In this document: positions 1 to 8,201 of the stretch, one piece after another | Position numbering within the stretch: position 1 is the first letter of the stretch | Layout of the letters: every line of letters starts with the position of its first letter | Assembly: GCF_030815585.1 (NCBI RefSeq) | Contig: NZ_JAUSWY010000001.1 | Location: 3,844,001 to 3,908,000 of the forward strand | Length of the DNA: 64,000 bases | Source: Arthrobacter pascens | GTDB taxonomy: Bacteria > Actinomycetota > Actinomycetes > Actinomycetales > Micrococcaceae | Direction of reading: 5' to 3' | Program-made: the position numbers and the translations under genes | The notes under the pieces: generated by a model | What the model was told of the DNA's origin: nothing | Databases searched by the model: none | Seen by the model: only the letters and a program-made list of their open reading frames with translations

Positions 1-219
1 GCACTGTTCTCCGAGACCCAGGGCCGCGCCATTGTGGGCGTCCCCCGGTCCGAGGAGGTCCGATTCAAGGACATGTGCACCGCCCGCGGCTTCGAACACC
101 TGCGGATCGGTGTGGTGGACGCGGCCAGCGGCCAGCTGGCGATCAACGGCGTCGAGACCCTGTCCCTTGACGCCCTCCGCGAAGCCCATGAGGCCACCCT
201 GCCGAAATACTTCGGCTAG
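1..219 (+). CDS. purL: Phosphoribosylformylglycinamidine synthase PurL, C-terminal end (partial)
   Basis: Only the last 72 residues are inside the window; the 5' part lies to the left. The reading frame is open from base 1, starting ALFSETQGRAIV, which is the conserved motif near the C-terminus of the large FGAM synthase subunit. It ends in KYFG and a TAG stop. The enzyme performs the fourth step of purine synthesis in the cytoplasm, turning FGAR, glutamine and ATP into FGAM. A strong terminator follows directly. purA lies 7 kb away on the other strand, so the two purine genes are not one operon here. Confidence 0.9.
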   Translation, partial: ALFSETQGRAIVGVPRSEEVRFKDMCTARGFEHLRIGVVDAASGQLAINGVETLSLDALREAHEATLPKYFG

Positions 220-229
220 GACCGCACCG

Positions 230-304
230 AATCCGCGGCGGTTCCGGACCTCCGCATCCCTGAGCCGGGATGCGAAGCCCCGGAACGGCCGCGGATTTTC
301 GTTT
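230..304 (+). terminator. Rho-independent terminator of purL
   Basis: A long GC-rich hairpin: the arm at 230-247 pairs with the arm at 280-297, and the loop contains a second small hairpin (GCATCCC/GGGATGC). The T-rich tail TTTTCGTTTT ends at 304. It starts 11 bases after the purL stop, and the next gene begins at 318. Confidence 0.85.
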
Positions 305-317
305 TAACATTTTGATT

Positions 318-1124
318 ATGGGCAAGGTCGCAAGATTCCTGAGTTTCCCAGCGGTGTTGTTCTTCATCCTGGTCTCTGCGGCACCAACACCAACAGCTGC
401 CTACCCCCGCAGCATGGCCGCCCTGGGCGACTCCATGACGCAGGCCACCAATGCCTGCTGCGCGGAAGGCAACCACCCTGCCCAATCCTGGTCCACCGGG
501 GATGGCAAGGACGACGGCGTGAAGAGCCACTATGAACGGCTGCTCCGCCTGCAGCCTGGAATCTCTGGAAGGAATCACAACGACTCCCAGAGCGGCGCCA
601 AGGTGGCAGACCTTCCAGCCCAGGCTGCCCTTGCCGCCAGTCAGAAGGCGGCCTACATCACCATCCTCGTGGGAGCCAACGACCTTTGCACCCCGTCAGT
701 GGAAACAATGACTTCCGAGGCCCATTTCGCGGCAAATCTGAAGCAGGCGTTGGCTATCTTGGACCAGATGCGCCCCAGGCCACAGGTCTTTGTCAGCAGC
801 ATCCCGGACATCCATCAGTTGTGGGCTGTTCTGCACACAAATGCCACTGCGCAGTCCGTCTGGTCGGCTGCGGAAATGTGCCAGTCCATGCTTGCCAGGT
901 CCAACACCGAGGAGGCGCGCCAGCAGGTGGTGCGGAGGGAAGTCGCCTTCAACGCGATCCTCTCCAACACATGTGCGGCGTACGCCGGCACTTGCCGTAG
1001 CGACGGTGGAGCTGTGTATGAATATCAGTTCACCACAGACGACGTGAGCACCATCGATTACTTCCATCCAAGCCTGCAGGGTCAGGCCAGGCTGGCGGAG
1101 ATCACCTGGGAAGCGGCCTGGTAG
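318..1124 (+). CDS. Secreted SGNH/GDSL-family hydrolase
   Basis: A 268-residue predicted lipase/esterase of the SGNH superfamily. Residues 1-28 form a signal peptide (basic start, hydrophobic core, AA before the predicted cut), so the mature protein is probably exported. The family blocks are visible: GDSMT with the nucleophile Ser39 (block I), GAND (block III), and DYFHPS near the C-terminus giving the Asp and His of the triad (block V). I chose the ATG at 318 rather than an upstream in-frame start at 270, because only the shorter form begins with a normal signal peptide and the longer one would run into the purL terminator. The natural ester substrate cannot be told. It stands alone between purL and a convergent DUF503 gene. 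Confidence 0.85.
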   Translation: MGKVARFLSFPAVLFFILVSAAPTPTAAYPRSMAALGDSMTQATNACCAEGNHPAQSWSTGDGKDDGVKSHYERLLRLQPGISGRNHNDSQSGAKVADLPAQAALAASQKAAYITILVGANDLCTPSVETMTSEAHFAANLKQALAILDQMRPRPQVFVSSIPDIHQLWAVLHTNATAQSVWSAAEMCQSMLARSNTEEARQQVVRREVAFNAILSNTCAAYAGTCRSDGGAVYEYQFTTDDVSTIDYFHPSLQGQARLAEITWEAAW

Positions 1125-1153
1125 GAGCCACCCCGAGGAACGAAGAGCTGCAG

Positions 1154-1447
1154 TCAGTCTTCACTGTGAAGTTCCCGCTGCCTCGTGCTGAGGAGTTCAA
1201 ACTCCGGCCGGGCAGCCATAAAACGTTCGACGGCGGTCAGCACCTCCACGACATGCGCCCGGTCTGCTGCCACAAGGCCGGCCCCCACCTGGGAGCGCCG
1301 ATACTGCTCGTGGTCCCCCACCTCTGCCACGGAGACGTCGTAGCGGCGCTTTACCTCGGCGAGCAGCGGCCTGATGACGGAGCGTTTCTCCTTCAGGCTC
1401 TGGACGTCGCCTAACAGGATGTCGAATTCGATCCAGCCGATCCACAT
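1154..1447 (-). CDS. DUF503 family protein (YlxP-like)
   Basis: A 97-residue protein matching the small DUF503 family, whose biochemical role is not established. The family signature is the N-terminal WIGWIEFDILL strand followed by QSLKEKRSVIRPLLAEVKRRYDVSVAEV. The length is normal for the family. In many bacteria ylxP lies near ribosome-maturation genes, but here it follows a TPR protein and a DUF1990 protein on the same strand, about 40 bases after the TPR gene, so co-transcription is likely. The product is probably cytoplasmic. Confidence 0.8.
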   Translation of the reverse strand: MWIGWIEFDILLGDVQSLKEKRSVIRPLLAEVKRRYDVSVAEVGDHEQYRRSQVGAGLVAADRAHVVEVLTAVERFMAARPEFELLSTRQRELHSED

Positions 1448-1486
1448 GTCCTCATGCTACCCATCGGGATGGTCCAGGGTCTCTGT

Positions 1487-2110
1487 TCACCCGGCGGCCA
1501 GGGCCTGTTCGCACCCTTGGATGGCCTCACGCGCATGCTGTTGCTGCACCGGTGTTCCCGCCCGTTCGGCCCATTGTTCGGCCAGCTGGAACTCCACCAG
1601 CGCCTCGGCAAACCGGCGGGCACCGTGCAGCTCCCAGCCCAGGTTGTTGTGCAGCGCCACCATCCAGCGCCGGGTACTCGGATCATGAGCGGTGGACGCA
1701 TACTCCAGCGCGCTCCGAGTCCAGAGTTCCGCATGCGCGGAGTCGGCGATGGCAAGCATGTGCAGCGCGTCCACGGCGAGGAACTCCTCGCCGAGGTGAT
1801 CGCCGAGCTCGGCCGCCTGCTCGAACAAGGGCACGGCCATGGCAGCGTGGCCGCTTGAGTTCAGGACCCGCCCCCGCTCCAGCAGGACACGGATGCCAAC
1901 GGTGGGTTCCTCCGCGTCGATCAAGTCCAGCAGGGCATCGGCCTCGTCGAAGCGGCCCTGCAGGCCGATGGCCCGCCCCAGCTGTGTTGCGAGTTCCGCC
2001 TTTTCGTCAGCGTCATATTGGTGGTCTGCCATCGCGTCCCGGAACCGTTGCTCGGACAGCTTCGGATCCTTGAATTCCCACAACCGGTCAAGGGTCTTTT
2101 GGTCCAGCAT
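1487..2110 (-). CDS. Tetratricopeptide-repeat protein of unknown role
   Basis: A 207-residue acidic, helical protein without signal peptide or membrane segment. The pattern of paired helices with small residues at TPR positions is clear from about residue 40 (AELATQLGRAIGLQGRFDEADALLD) through residue 195 (LHNNLGWELHGARRFAEALVEFQLAEQWAERAG), giving roughly four repeats. TPR proteins act as protein-protein scaffolds. The partner is unknown. The gene starts 14 bases after the DUF1990 gene and is probably part of the minus-strand group 3085-1154. The specific family is not recognised. Confidence 0.65.
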   Translation of the reverse strand: MLDQKTLDRLWEFKDPKLSEQRFRDAMADHQYDADEKAELATQLGRAIGLQGRFDEADALLDLIDAEEPTVGIRVLLERGRVLNSSGHAAMAVPLFEQAAELGDHLGEEFLAVDALHMLAIADSAHAELWTRSALEYASTAHDPSTRRWMVALHNNLGWELHGARRFAEALVEFQLAEQWAERAGTPVQQQHAREAIQGCEQALAAG

Positions 2111-2124
2111 GTACGTTCTCCTGA

Positions 2125-2673
2125 TCAGCTTTCACCGTCGGCAAGTTGGCGTGCCCCTTCAATGTATCGGGAAGTGATGTGCCTCTGCGCCGTCCGGGCC
2201 AGCACGCCGCCCATCGTGTAAAACCAGTTGGAGTGCCTGCTGAAAGCCGTGATCTTCAAAAACACCCTCCCTTGTGAGTCAATCTCCACCTCGAACGCCT
2301 CCTCGCCGCGCTCTGGGTGACCGGGCAACGTGCCGTAGCCGAAGCCGGCTGACTGCGGACCTCCGCCCGGAGCCGGCCGGCGCACCCACACCACCTCACA
2401 CGGGGCATTGAGGCGGAAAGGCCCGACGCCGAATCCGCTCACCACCCGGGCACCGGAGAGAACGCCGTCGGACTCGGTCCGGATGCGCAGCCCGGACCGC
2501 CGCTGCAGCTCCCACGTGAGGATTCCCCGGGCCACCCGCCGGTAGACCGCCAGACCGTCACCGAGGTACGTCTGAGAGACAAGGCGGGGGTATCCTTCCG
2601 GCGGCTGGCCATGCTCGGTGGAACCGATGCCCGGGTAGTTCAGTTCGCCCGCCGCCAGGCGTTTTTTAGTCAA
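2125..2673 (-). CDS. DUF1990 family protein
   Basis: A protein of about 182 residues matching the DUF1990 family: LNYPGIGST near the start, then GxGxAVYRRVARGILTWELQRRSGLRI, then a C-terminal FSRHSNWFYTMGGVLARTAQRHITSRYIEGAR. The family is common in actinobacteria and plants and may bind a small hydrophobic ligand, but no function is proven. The start is uncertain. The frame is open back to a TTG at 2712. I prefer the TTG at 2673 because it overlaps the stop of the upstream MmcQ-like gene and has an AGGGCGG ribosome site just before it. Confidence 0.75.
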   Translation of the reverse strand: MTKKRLAAGELNYPGIGSTEHGQPPEGYPRLVSQTYLGDGLAVYRRVARGILTWELQRRSGLRIRTESDGVLSGARVVSGFGVGPFRLNAPCEVVWVRRPAPGGGPQSAGFGYGTLPGHPERGEEAFEVEIDSQGRVFLKITAFSRHSNWFYTMGGVLARTAQRHITSRYIEGARQLADGES

Positions 2674-3085
2674 CGGAACCGCCCTGGGAACCGGACAGCC
2701 CGGCCCAGCCAAGCTGCTCCCGCTGCCTGCGGCTCAGGCTGGCAACCACCAGGTCGTAGGAATCCTCCACCATGTCCCGGACCATGGCATCCGGCAGGGT
2801 ACCGTCAAGGCGCACGCCGTTCCAGTGGGTCTTATTCATGTGCCAGGCGCCCGTGATCTCCGGGTTGGCGGCGCGGAGCTGCTCGGCCAGGGCGGGCTCG
2901 CACTTCAGGCTCACGGACCAGTCGTCTGGGTCCATGGCGGATGCCGCGAACATCTTGGCCTCATGCCTGGCACCGCCGGCCACGTGGGCACGGACCTTGA
3001 ACACAGAGGTCTCAGGTCCGAACGGGAAATCCTCAAAGGCCCCCGGAAACGACAGGCAGATTTTCCTGAGTTGAGCTGTGTCCAT
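2666..3085 (-). CDS. MmcQ/YjbR family protein
   Basis: A 139-residue protein of the MmcQ/YjbR family (cyaY-like fold, sometimes called DNA-binding on the basis of structure only). The family pattern is present: LRKICLSFPGAFEDFPFGPETSVFKV, then the central MFA and SLKCEP, then the HMNKTHWNGVRLDG segment and the C-terminal SYDLVVASLSRRQREQL. Length is normal. It is the first gene of a minus-strand group with the DUF1990, TPR and DUF503 genes; its stop codon overlaps the start of the DUF1990 gene. It is transcribed divergently from the oxygenase gene at 3131, with only 45 bases between them. Confidence 0.8.
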   Translation of the reverse strand: MDTAQLRKICLSFPGAFEDFPFGPETSVFKVRAHVAGGARHEAKMFAASAMDPDDWSVSLKCEPALAEQLRAANPEITGAWHMNKTHWNGVRLDGTLPDAMVRDMVEDSYDLVVASLSRRQREQLGWAGLSGSQGGSVD

Positions 3086-3130
3086 GCAGCGAGCCTACAA
3101 AGCCTTCGCGGGCGGTGCTAGTCTGCGAGC

Positions 3131-4159
3131 ATGGCACATGACCGGGGGACCATACCTGTTCTGGACCTGAGCAGCGCACGCCAGCCAGACGGAACCTTCA
3201 GTCCGGATTTTATTGAGCAGCTCCGTGATGCCACCCACCGGGTGGGCTTCTTCCAGCTCACAGGCTACGGCGCCTCACCCGGACAGGCAGAGGGTCTCCT
3301 GGCAACCATCAAGCGTTTCTTCGACCTGCCCCTCGCAGAACGGATGAAGCTGGACAACCGGCTGTCACCCCATTTCCGTGGCTACACACGGATGGGCACC
3401 GAAGTCACCCAGGGCAGGGCGGACGCGCGGGAGCAGATCGACTACTCTCCGGACCGTGAACCGGTCCGGGAGTATCCCCGGGATCAGCCATACTGGCTCC
3501 TCCAGGGCCACAACATGTGGCCGGATGAGGCCCTGCCGGAGCTGGAGCCTGCCGCGATGGCCTGGGCAGGGCTGATGTCCAGGGTGGGGAGCGAGCTGCT
3601 CCGCGGCATCGCAGTATCCCTCCAACTGCCGGAGGACTACTTTGACGAACCGTTCCGGGACACACCCGCCTGGATGGGCAAGCTGGTCCATTACGTCGGC
3701 GGTGTGGTGGAGGCGGCCGGAGACCAGGGTGTCGGCTCCCACGCGGACTACGGTTTTGTGACCCTCCTCCTGCAGGACGCGGTGGGCGGCCTGGAGGTGC
3801 TGCCGCCTGGAGCAGACGAATGGGCGTCCGTGCAGCCCATTCCTGGCGCGCTGGTTGTCAACCTTGGCGAGATGCTGGAGGTTGCCACCGAGGGCTACCT
3901 GGCCGCCACCATCCACCGGGTCCAGGCACCTGCCCCCGGAGTGGACCGGTACTCTGTGCCGTTCTTCTGGTCGCCCCGTCTCGATGCGGTAATTGAGCCG
4001 GTGCCGTTGCCACCGGAGCTGAAGGCCCAGGCCCGCGGCATCTCCGACGACCCGTCCAACCCGATGCTCGCTTCGTTTGGGCTCAACATGCTCAAGGGCA
4101 GGATGCGCGCCCATCCGGATGTGACAGAGCGCCACTACCCGCAGCTGATGAAGCGTTGA
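3131..4159 (+). CDS. 2-oxoglutarate/Fe(II)-dependent oxygenase, isopenicillin-N-synthase family
   Basis: A 342-residue cytoplasmic oxygenase. The N-terminal DIOX_N part (residues 8-120) starts IPVLDLSSA and contains the GFFQLTGYG segment. The C-terminal double-stranded beta-helix carries the iron ligands His204 and Asp206 (SHADYG) and His262 (TIHRV), plus Arg273-x-Ser275 (RYSVPFF) for 2-oxoglutarate or substrate carboxylate. Family members hydroxylate, desaturate or ring-close small molecules using O2. The substrate cannot be predicted. There is no biosynthetic gene beside it, so a stand-alone catabolic or detoxifying role is as likely as a role in a natural product. Confidence 0.85.
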   Translation: MAHDRGTIPVLDLSSARQPDGTFSPDFIEQLRDATHRVGFFQLTGYGASPGQAEGLLATIKRFFDLPLAERMKLDNRLSPHFRGYTRMGTEVTQGRADAREQIDYSPDREPVREYPRDQPYWLLQGHNMWPDEALPELEPAAMAWAGLMSRVGSELLRGIAVSLQLPEDYFDEPFRDTPAWMGKLVHYVGGVVEAAGDQGVGSHADYGFVTLLLQDAVGGLEVLPPGADEWASVQPIPGALVVNLGEMLEVATEGYLAATIHRVQAPAPGVDRYSVPFFWSPRLDAVIEPVPLPPELKAQARGISDDPSNPMLASFGLNMLKGRMRAHPDVTERHYPQLMKR

Positions 4160-4175
4160 ACTTGTTGAGCACTGA

Positions 4176-4601
4176 TTAGAGGTTGTACTTCCAGGCCTGT
4201 TGCGCCGGACAGACATTCATCACCACGTCCAGGCCGGCGGCCTTGGCGCGCTCTGCGGCGGCCTCGTCAATCACGCCGAGCTGCAGCCACACCGCTTTGG
4301 CGCCGACGGCGATGGCCTGGTCAACCACGGCCCCGACTTTCTGGGAGTTCACGAAGCAGTCAACGACGTCGAGGGGCTGCTTGTCCGCCGGAATGTCGGC
4401 AAGGGCGCGGTAGCCGGTTTCGCCGTGCACCGCGTCCCCAGGCAGGTTGACGGGGATGATCTCCATGCCCAACTGGTCCCTGATGAACAGCGAGGTGTCG
4501 TAGGCCGCCCGCCATTCATTGGACGTCAGGCCCACGATGGCCCAGCGCCCCTTGGTGCGCATGAGGCGTTCAACGACTGCAGGATCATTGGTGTGGCCCA
4601 T
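4176..4601 (-). CDS. CoA-binding domain protein (YccU-like)
   Basis: A 141-residue single-domain Rossmann-fold protein of the CoA_binding_2 family. It has the GRWAIVGLTSN nucleotide-binding turn at residues 18-28, the IIPVNLPG strand, and LDVVDCFVNSQKV followed by AKAVWLQLGVIDEAAAERAKAAGLDVVMNVCP, which is the family hallmark. It resembles the CoA-binding part of succinyl-CoA ligases without the catalytic domains. The physiological role is unknown. It is convergent with the oxygenase gene (16 bases apart) and lies just downstream of the anti-sigma gene on the same strand. Confidence 0.85.
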   Translation of the reverse strand: MGHTNDPAVVERLMRTKGRWAIVGLTSNEWRAAYDTSLFIRDQLGMEIIPVNLPGDAVHGETGYRALADIPADKQPLDVVDCFVNSQKVGAVVDQAIAVGAKAVWLQLGVIDEAAAERAKAAGLDVVMNVCPAQQAWKYNL

Positions 4602-4621
4602 AAACCAAGCCTAGCCTGCGC

Positions 4622-5416
4622 CTACCGGCTGAACTTCTTCAGCCAGCTTGCACCGGGATCGGCCTTGCCGGCCCTGGTCTTGGCTGCGGTAGCCGGCACT
4701 GTCATGGCGCCCTTCAATGTTCTCTCGGCGCTTTCAGCCAGGGTCCGGCGCAGCTGATTCTGTACTCTTCCCAGCTCCACCGCACCGTTTTTCTGCGTTT
4801 TGACAGCGTCCTCCTCAGTCTGGGACTCGGTTGCCTTCCTGGACTCTGCCGCTGTGCCGGCAGCGCTGTCCGGATCCTTGGCGGCAGCACCGCCGTCGTC
4901 CTTTTTGGCCGTGACTCCCGCCTCCGCAGCTGCCTGATCCTGCACTGCCCCTGTCAATGGCTGTTCCGGCAGCGCCGGCATGGACTGAACGGCGGGCGCG
5001 GGCTCATGCTGCGCCGTCGGTTGGGGGGCCGGCAGTAAGCCGGCGGTGCTGGCTGATGGACCCCCCGCGATGGTCCAGGAGGGAGCCCAGCCCTCTAACA
5101 TGTGCTGGACGGACATGCTGGTCTGCCGGCCCTGGCCTGATGCGCTGGCAGCAACGCCGGTGACACCAAAACCCATGCCTGCAACGACAGCCAGGCCAAC
5201 AACGGCGGCCCGGTGTTTGCGCAGCCAGCGCTGTCGTCCAAGCTCATGCGTGCCAGCCATCAAGGCAGCCAGTTGGGCGTTGGGGGTGGGCACCGGCAGG
5301 CACGCCAAGGTTCCCAAGGACAGCAGGGCGGCGCGGAGCTCGGTGGCCTGCGCCTGGCCAGCGTCGAGCAGCATCTCATCCACGGTCTTGCCCAGATAAT
5401 TGGCGTTGAAAGTCAT
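4622..5416 (-). CDS. Putative anti-sigma factor, single-pass membrane protein
   Basis: A 264-residue protein with a short cytoplasmic N-terminus, one membrane helix at about residues 70-91 (AVVGLAVVAGMGFGVTGVAA), and a long low-complexity Ala/Pro/Glu-rich outer part with acidic and basic stretches. It lacks a recognisable zinc anti-sigma HxxxCxxC motif. The assignment as anti-sigma factor rests on context: its ATG overlaps the stop of the sigma factor gene by four bases, the usual arrangement for ECF sigma and its membrane antagonist. The C-terminal region beyond residue 180 looks disordered or coiled. Function is inference. Confidence 0.55.
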   Translation of the reverse strand: MTFNANYLGKTVDEMLLDAGQAQATELRAALLSLGTLACLPVPTPNAQLAALMAGTHELGRQRWLRKHRAAVVGLAVVAGMGFGVTGVAASASGQGRQTSMSVQHMLEGWAPSWTIAGGPSASTAGLLPAPQPTAQHEPAPAVQSMPALPEQPLTGAVQDQAAAEAGVTAKKDDGGAAAKDPDSAAGTAAESRKATESQTEEDAVKTQKNGAVELGRVQNQLRRTLAESAERTLKGAMTVPATAAKTRAGKADPGASWLKKFSR

Positions 5417-5964
5417 GGCGCCACATATTCCTTTACTGCGGACTGCTCACGGAGTTTGGTCAAAGCACGGCGCTGGAGCTGTTTGACGGAGCCGGGGCTC
5501 TTTCCCATTACCGCGGCAACCTGGTCAACGGTGAGTCCGCCGATGAGGCGCAGTGTCAGCACTTCCCTCTGCTCGTCGGGCAGGCCTTGCAGGAGGTCCA
5601 GGACTTCCTTCGGCGAGAAACGCTGCAGGGCCTCTGCCTCGGCGGAGGAGTCCTCCCGCTGGTCCATTTCCGCCTCAAAGGACAGCTGCACAGGGGTGCG
5701 GCTTTGCCGTCTGTGATCGTCCACCAAGCGGGCATGCGCCACCGAAAAGATAAAGGTTCGCAGGCCAGGGATTCCGCCGCTGACGGTATCCAGCTTGGGA
5801 AGAATGGCGAGGAACACTTCCTGCATGACCGCCTCCGGATCTTCCACTCCGCGGGCTGTGAGATAGCCCAGGACCTGTGACGCATATGTTCGGTACACGA
5901 GGCTGAAGAGCTCTGGATTGCGGGCACCGGCCCGCAACACATCGTCTGTCAGCGCATCGGTCAC
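5413..5964 (-). CDS. ECF-type RNA polymerase sigma factor
   Basis: A 183-residue sigma-70 family protein. Region 2 spans about residues 18-85 (LVYRTYASQVLGYL, then DPEAVMQEVFLAILPKL, the core-binding and -10 helices). Region 4 spans about 115-175 (LLQGLPDEQREVLTLRLIGGLTVDQVAAVMGKSPGSVKQLQRRALTKLRE), a classic helix-turn-helix for the -35 element. There is no sigma region 1 or 3, which fits the ECF group. It is translationally coupled to the membrane protein downstream, its probable antagonist. Regulated promoters cannot be told from this window. Confidence 0.9.
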   Translation of the reverse strand: MTDALTDDVLRAGARNPELFSLVYRTYASQVLGYLTARGVEDPEAVMQEVFLAILPKLDTVSGGIPGLRTFIFSVAHARLVDDHRRQSRTPVQLSFEAEMDQREDSSAEAEALQRFSPKEVLDLLQGLPDEQREVLTLRLIGGLTVDQVAAVMGKSPGSVKQLQRRALTKLREQSAVKEYVAP

Positions 5965-6309
5965 GGACGTAGGGCTTTCGGTGAGGGGGACTTTGCTTGC
6001 TAAGTCTAGGGCCAGTTACGCCTTCGCGGAATGCCCTTGCCCAGCTAACTTTACCCACGGTAACCAGGCTGTCCGAACCAACGGCATCCGTCCCCGCTCC
6101 AAAAACCCTGCAGCCCGCGAGGCCTGCCGGGCATAAAAAGAGCCGGGCTGGAACGTGATGGGGGACAAGTTCCAGCCCGGCGCTTCATAGGGGTAATCGC
6201 TCCGGACGCCCCAAGGGTTACGCTCTGGCACAAACTTTTTGGACTTTATTTTTGGACGGGATTTTTGGCCGTGGCTGCGCGGCTTTGGACGGGCTGTGAG
6301 ACGCGGCGC
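5965..6309. other. Intergenic region between the sigma factor and DUF1508 genes
   Basis: 345 bases without a credible gene. The left part must carry the promoter of the minus-strand sigma factor gene. It contains the hairpin terminator at 6136-6181. The right part, 6234-6296, is T-rich and repeats TTTGGAC or TTTGGCC four times. I see no tRNA or recognisable riboswitch. Confidence 0.6.
6136..6181 (-). terminator. Rho-independent terminator, minus strand
   Basis: A perfect 13-bp stem: GCCGGGCTGGAAC at 6142-6154 pairs with 6169-6181 around a 14-base loop. Read on the minus strand it is followed by CTCTTTTT. It probably ends the transcript of the DUF1508 gene at 6645-6310. Confidence 0.8.
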
Positions 6310-6645
6310 TTATGCCGCGCCGGTCCAACGGGCCGTGGCTGCGGACCGGCATATTGCTTTGGGGAGGGCGAAGACCCGCAGGCTGTTAGCCGGTATGCGC
6401 TGGTCATCACAGGCCTGCGGAAACGGGTCTGGATCAGGTGAGGAGGGAAGATCCTGTTTGCCGGCTGGGCAAAGGTCGGTGATCAGCCCCATACCGGCGC
6501 ACTCGCGGACGGCGGCGATCCCGGCCACGGCAGCGGACTTGTCCTCGTAGGCCGCCGAAACCGCCATCACGGTTCCGTCCGCCGCCTTGAGTTGGAATCT
6601 GAAATGCGAGTCCACATCCATAAAGACTTCAAACATCCCGGCCAT
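6310..6645 (-). CDS. DUF1508 (YegP-like) protein
   Basis: A 111-residue protein whose first 60 residues form one DUF1508/YegP domain: FEVFMDVDSHFRFQLKAADGTVMAVSAAYEDKSAAVAGIAAVRE. The domain has a compact beta-beta-alpha fold and no proven function. The C-terminal 50 residues are low-complexity and unlike the family. The ATG at 6645 is chosen because ACCGGAGGGA lies seven bases upstream; an earlier in-frame GTG at 6693 lacks such a site. A second, shorter DUF1508 gene lies at 50208, so the window holds two paralogs. The gene stands alone and ends at the terminator near 6136. Confidence 0.75.
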   Translation of the reverse strand: MAGMFEVFMDVDSHFRFQLKAADGTVMAVSAAYEDKSAAVAGIAAVRECAGMGLITDLCPAGKQDLPSSPDPDPFPQACDDQRIPANSLRVFALPKAICRSAATARWTGAA

Positions 6646-6751
6646 AACAATCCCTCCGGTCTGCGGGCTCCTGTCCGGCAACATCTTCACCACCGAGCAG
6701 GCCTCGACGCACCTCTGCGTCCTTCTCCCGCGGGTCTGGTCGAACGATCCG

Positions 6752-6786
6752 TTGAGTCACCATGTGTAGTTGATTCAACATGTGTA
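6752..6786. repeat. Two 17-bp direct repeats, period 18
   Basis: TTGAGTCACCATGTGTA (6752-6768) and TTGATTCAACATGTGTA (6770-6786) differ at two positions and are one base apart. They lie about 110 bases upstream of the DUF1508 start at 6645 on the minus strand, so they could be tandem regulator sites. No protein can be assigned to them. Confidence 0.55.
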
Positions 6787-6854
6787 AACGAGTCTGTCGC
6801 CAGCGCGTGTGGCTCACAAGACCGGACGGGTTAACCCTGCGTAAAAAGGATGCA

Positions 6855-6898
6855 ACGACGGCGGCGGGCCGCCCTTCCGGGTGACCCGCCGCCGTCGT
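6855..6898 (-). terminator. Rho-independent terminator of purA
   Basis: A perfect 14-bp stem (6855-6868 with 6885-6898, arm ACGACGGCGGCGGG) with a 16-base loop. On the minus strand it is followed by TGCATCCTTTTT. It lies 14 bases after the purA stop. Confidence 0.85.
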
Positions 6899-6911
6899 AT
6901 TTCAGGTGGTC

Positions 6912-8201
6912 CTAGTCCTTGATGAGGTCGTTGACCACAATGGTCTGGTCGCGGTCCGGGCCCACGCCGATGGCCGAGAAGCGCGTGCCGGAGAGCTTTT
7001 CCAGGGCCATCACATAGTTGCGGGCATTCTCTGGCAGGTCCTCCAGGGTACGTGCGCCGGTGATGTCCTCGGTCCATCCCTCGAAGTACTCGAAGATGGG
7101 CTTGGCGTGGTGGAATTCCGTCTGCGTCATGGGCATTTCGTCGTGCCGGACACCATCGACGTCATAGGCCACGCACACCGGGATCTGCTCGATGCCGGTG
7201 AGCACGTCCAGCTTGGTGACGAAGTAGTCCGTGAAGCCGTTGACGCGGGATGCGTGGCGGGCCAGGACGGCGTCGTACCAGCCGCACCGGCGCGGCCGGC
7301 CGGTATTGACGCCGAACTCGCCGCCCGTTTTCTGCAGGTACATGCCCATTTCGTCGAACAGTTCAGTGGGAAACGGGCCGGCGCCGACTCTCGTGGTGTA
7401 GGCCTTGATGATGCCGATGGAGCGCGAAATGCGTGTGGGCCCGATGCCGGAACCAACGGAGGCGCCGCCTGCCGTGGGATTGGAGGACGTGACGAACGGG
7501 TACGTGCCGTGGTCCACGTCCAGGAAGGTAGCCTGGCCGCCCTCCATCAGCACCACCTTTCCCTCGTCCAGCGCCTTGTTCAGGACCAGGGTGCTGTCGA
7601 TGACCAGCGGGCGGAGGCGTTCGGCGAATGAGAGGAAGTAATCCACGATCTCGTCCACCTCGATGTCGCGGCGGTTGTAGACCTTGACCAGGAGTTCGTT
7701 CTTCTGGCGGAGGGAGCCTTCAACCTTTTGGCGCAGGATCGATTCGTCGAACACGTCCTGGACGCGGATGCCGAGGCGGGCCACCTTGTCCATGTAGGCC
7801 GGGCCGATGCCACGGCCGGTGGTGCCGATGGCGCGGCTGCCCAGGAAGCGCTCCGTGACCTTATCCAGGACCTGGTGGTAGGGCGCCACCAGGTGGGCAT
7901 TGGCCGAGACGCGCAGCTTGGAGGTGTCCGCGCCGCGGGCCTGGAGTCCGTCGATTTCCTGAAACAGGGCCTCGAGGTTCACCACGCAGCCGTTTCCGAT
8001 GATGGGAACCGCATTGGGACTGAGGATGCCTGCCGGAAGGAGCTTGAGTTCGTACTTCTCACCGCCTACGACGACGGTGTGCCCGGCGTTGTTGCCGCCG
8101 TTCGGCTTGACGACATAGTCAACACGGCCGCCCAGAAGGTCAGTGGCCTTGCCTTTTCCTTCGTCGCCCCACTGGGCTCCTACGATCACGATTGCTGGCA
8201 T
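6912..8201 (-). CDS. purA: Adenylosuccinate synthetase PurA
   Basis: A 429-residue cytoplasmic enzyme, full length for the family. It joins IMP and aspartate with GTP to give adenylosuccinate, the first committed step to AMP. The signature [12 protein letters not shown] at residues 6-17 holds the catalytic Asp and Lys; NNAGHTVV follows, then the [14 protein letters not shown] loop, the STNPT-like TSSNPTAGG region, and [12 protein letters not shown] near the middle. The ATG at 8201 is chosen because GGGGGAGG lies just before it; an in-frame GTG five codons upstream is less likely. The gene is monocistronic, with its own terminator, and divergent from the MetE-like gene. Confidence 0.97.
   Translation of the reverse strand: MPAIVIVGAQWGDEGKGKATDLLGGRVDYVVKPNGGNNAGHTVVVGGEKYELKLLPAGILSPNAVPIIGNGCVVNLEALFQEIDGLQARGADTSKLRVSANAHLVAPYHQVLDKVTERFLGSRAIGTTGRGIGPAYMDKVARLGIRVQDVFDESILRQKVEGSLRQKNELLVKVYNRRDIEVDEIVDYFLSFAERLRPLVIDSTLVLNKALDEGKVVLMEGGQATFLDVDHGTYPFVTSSNPTAGGASVGSGIGPTRISRSIGIIKAYTTRVGAGPFPTELFDEMGMYLQKTGGEFGVNTGRPRRCGWYDAVLARHASRVNGFTDYFVTKLDVLTGIEQIPVCVAYDVDGVRHDEMPMTQTEFHHAKPIFEYFEGWTEDITGARTLEDLPENARNYVMALEKLSGTRFSAIGVGPDRDQTIVVNDLIKD

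Noticed and set aside
6234..6296. Four T-rich TTTGGAC/TTTGGCC repeats as a regulatory array
   Set aside because: Spacing is irregular and the copies differ; it is more likely the 3' untranslated part of the DUF1508 transcript.
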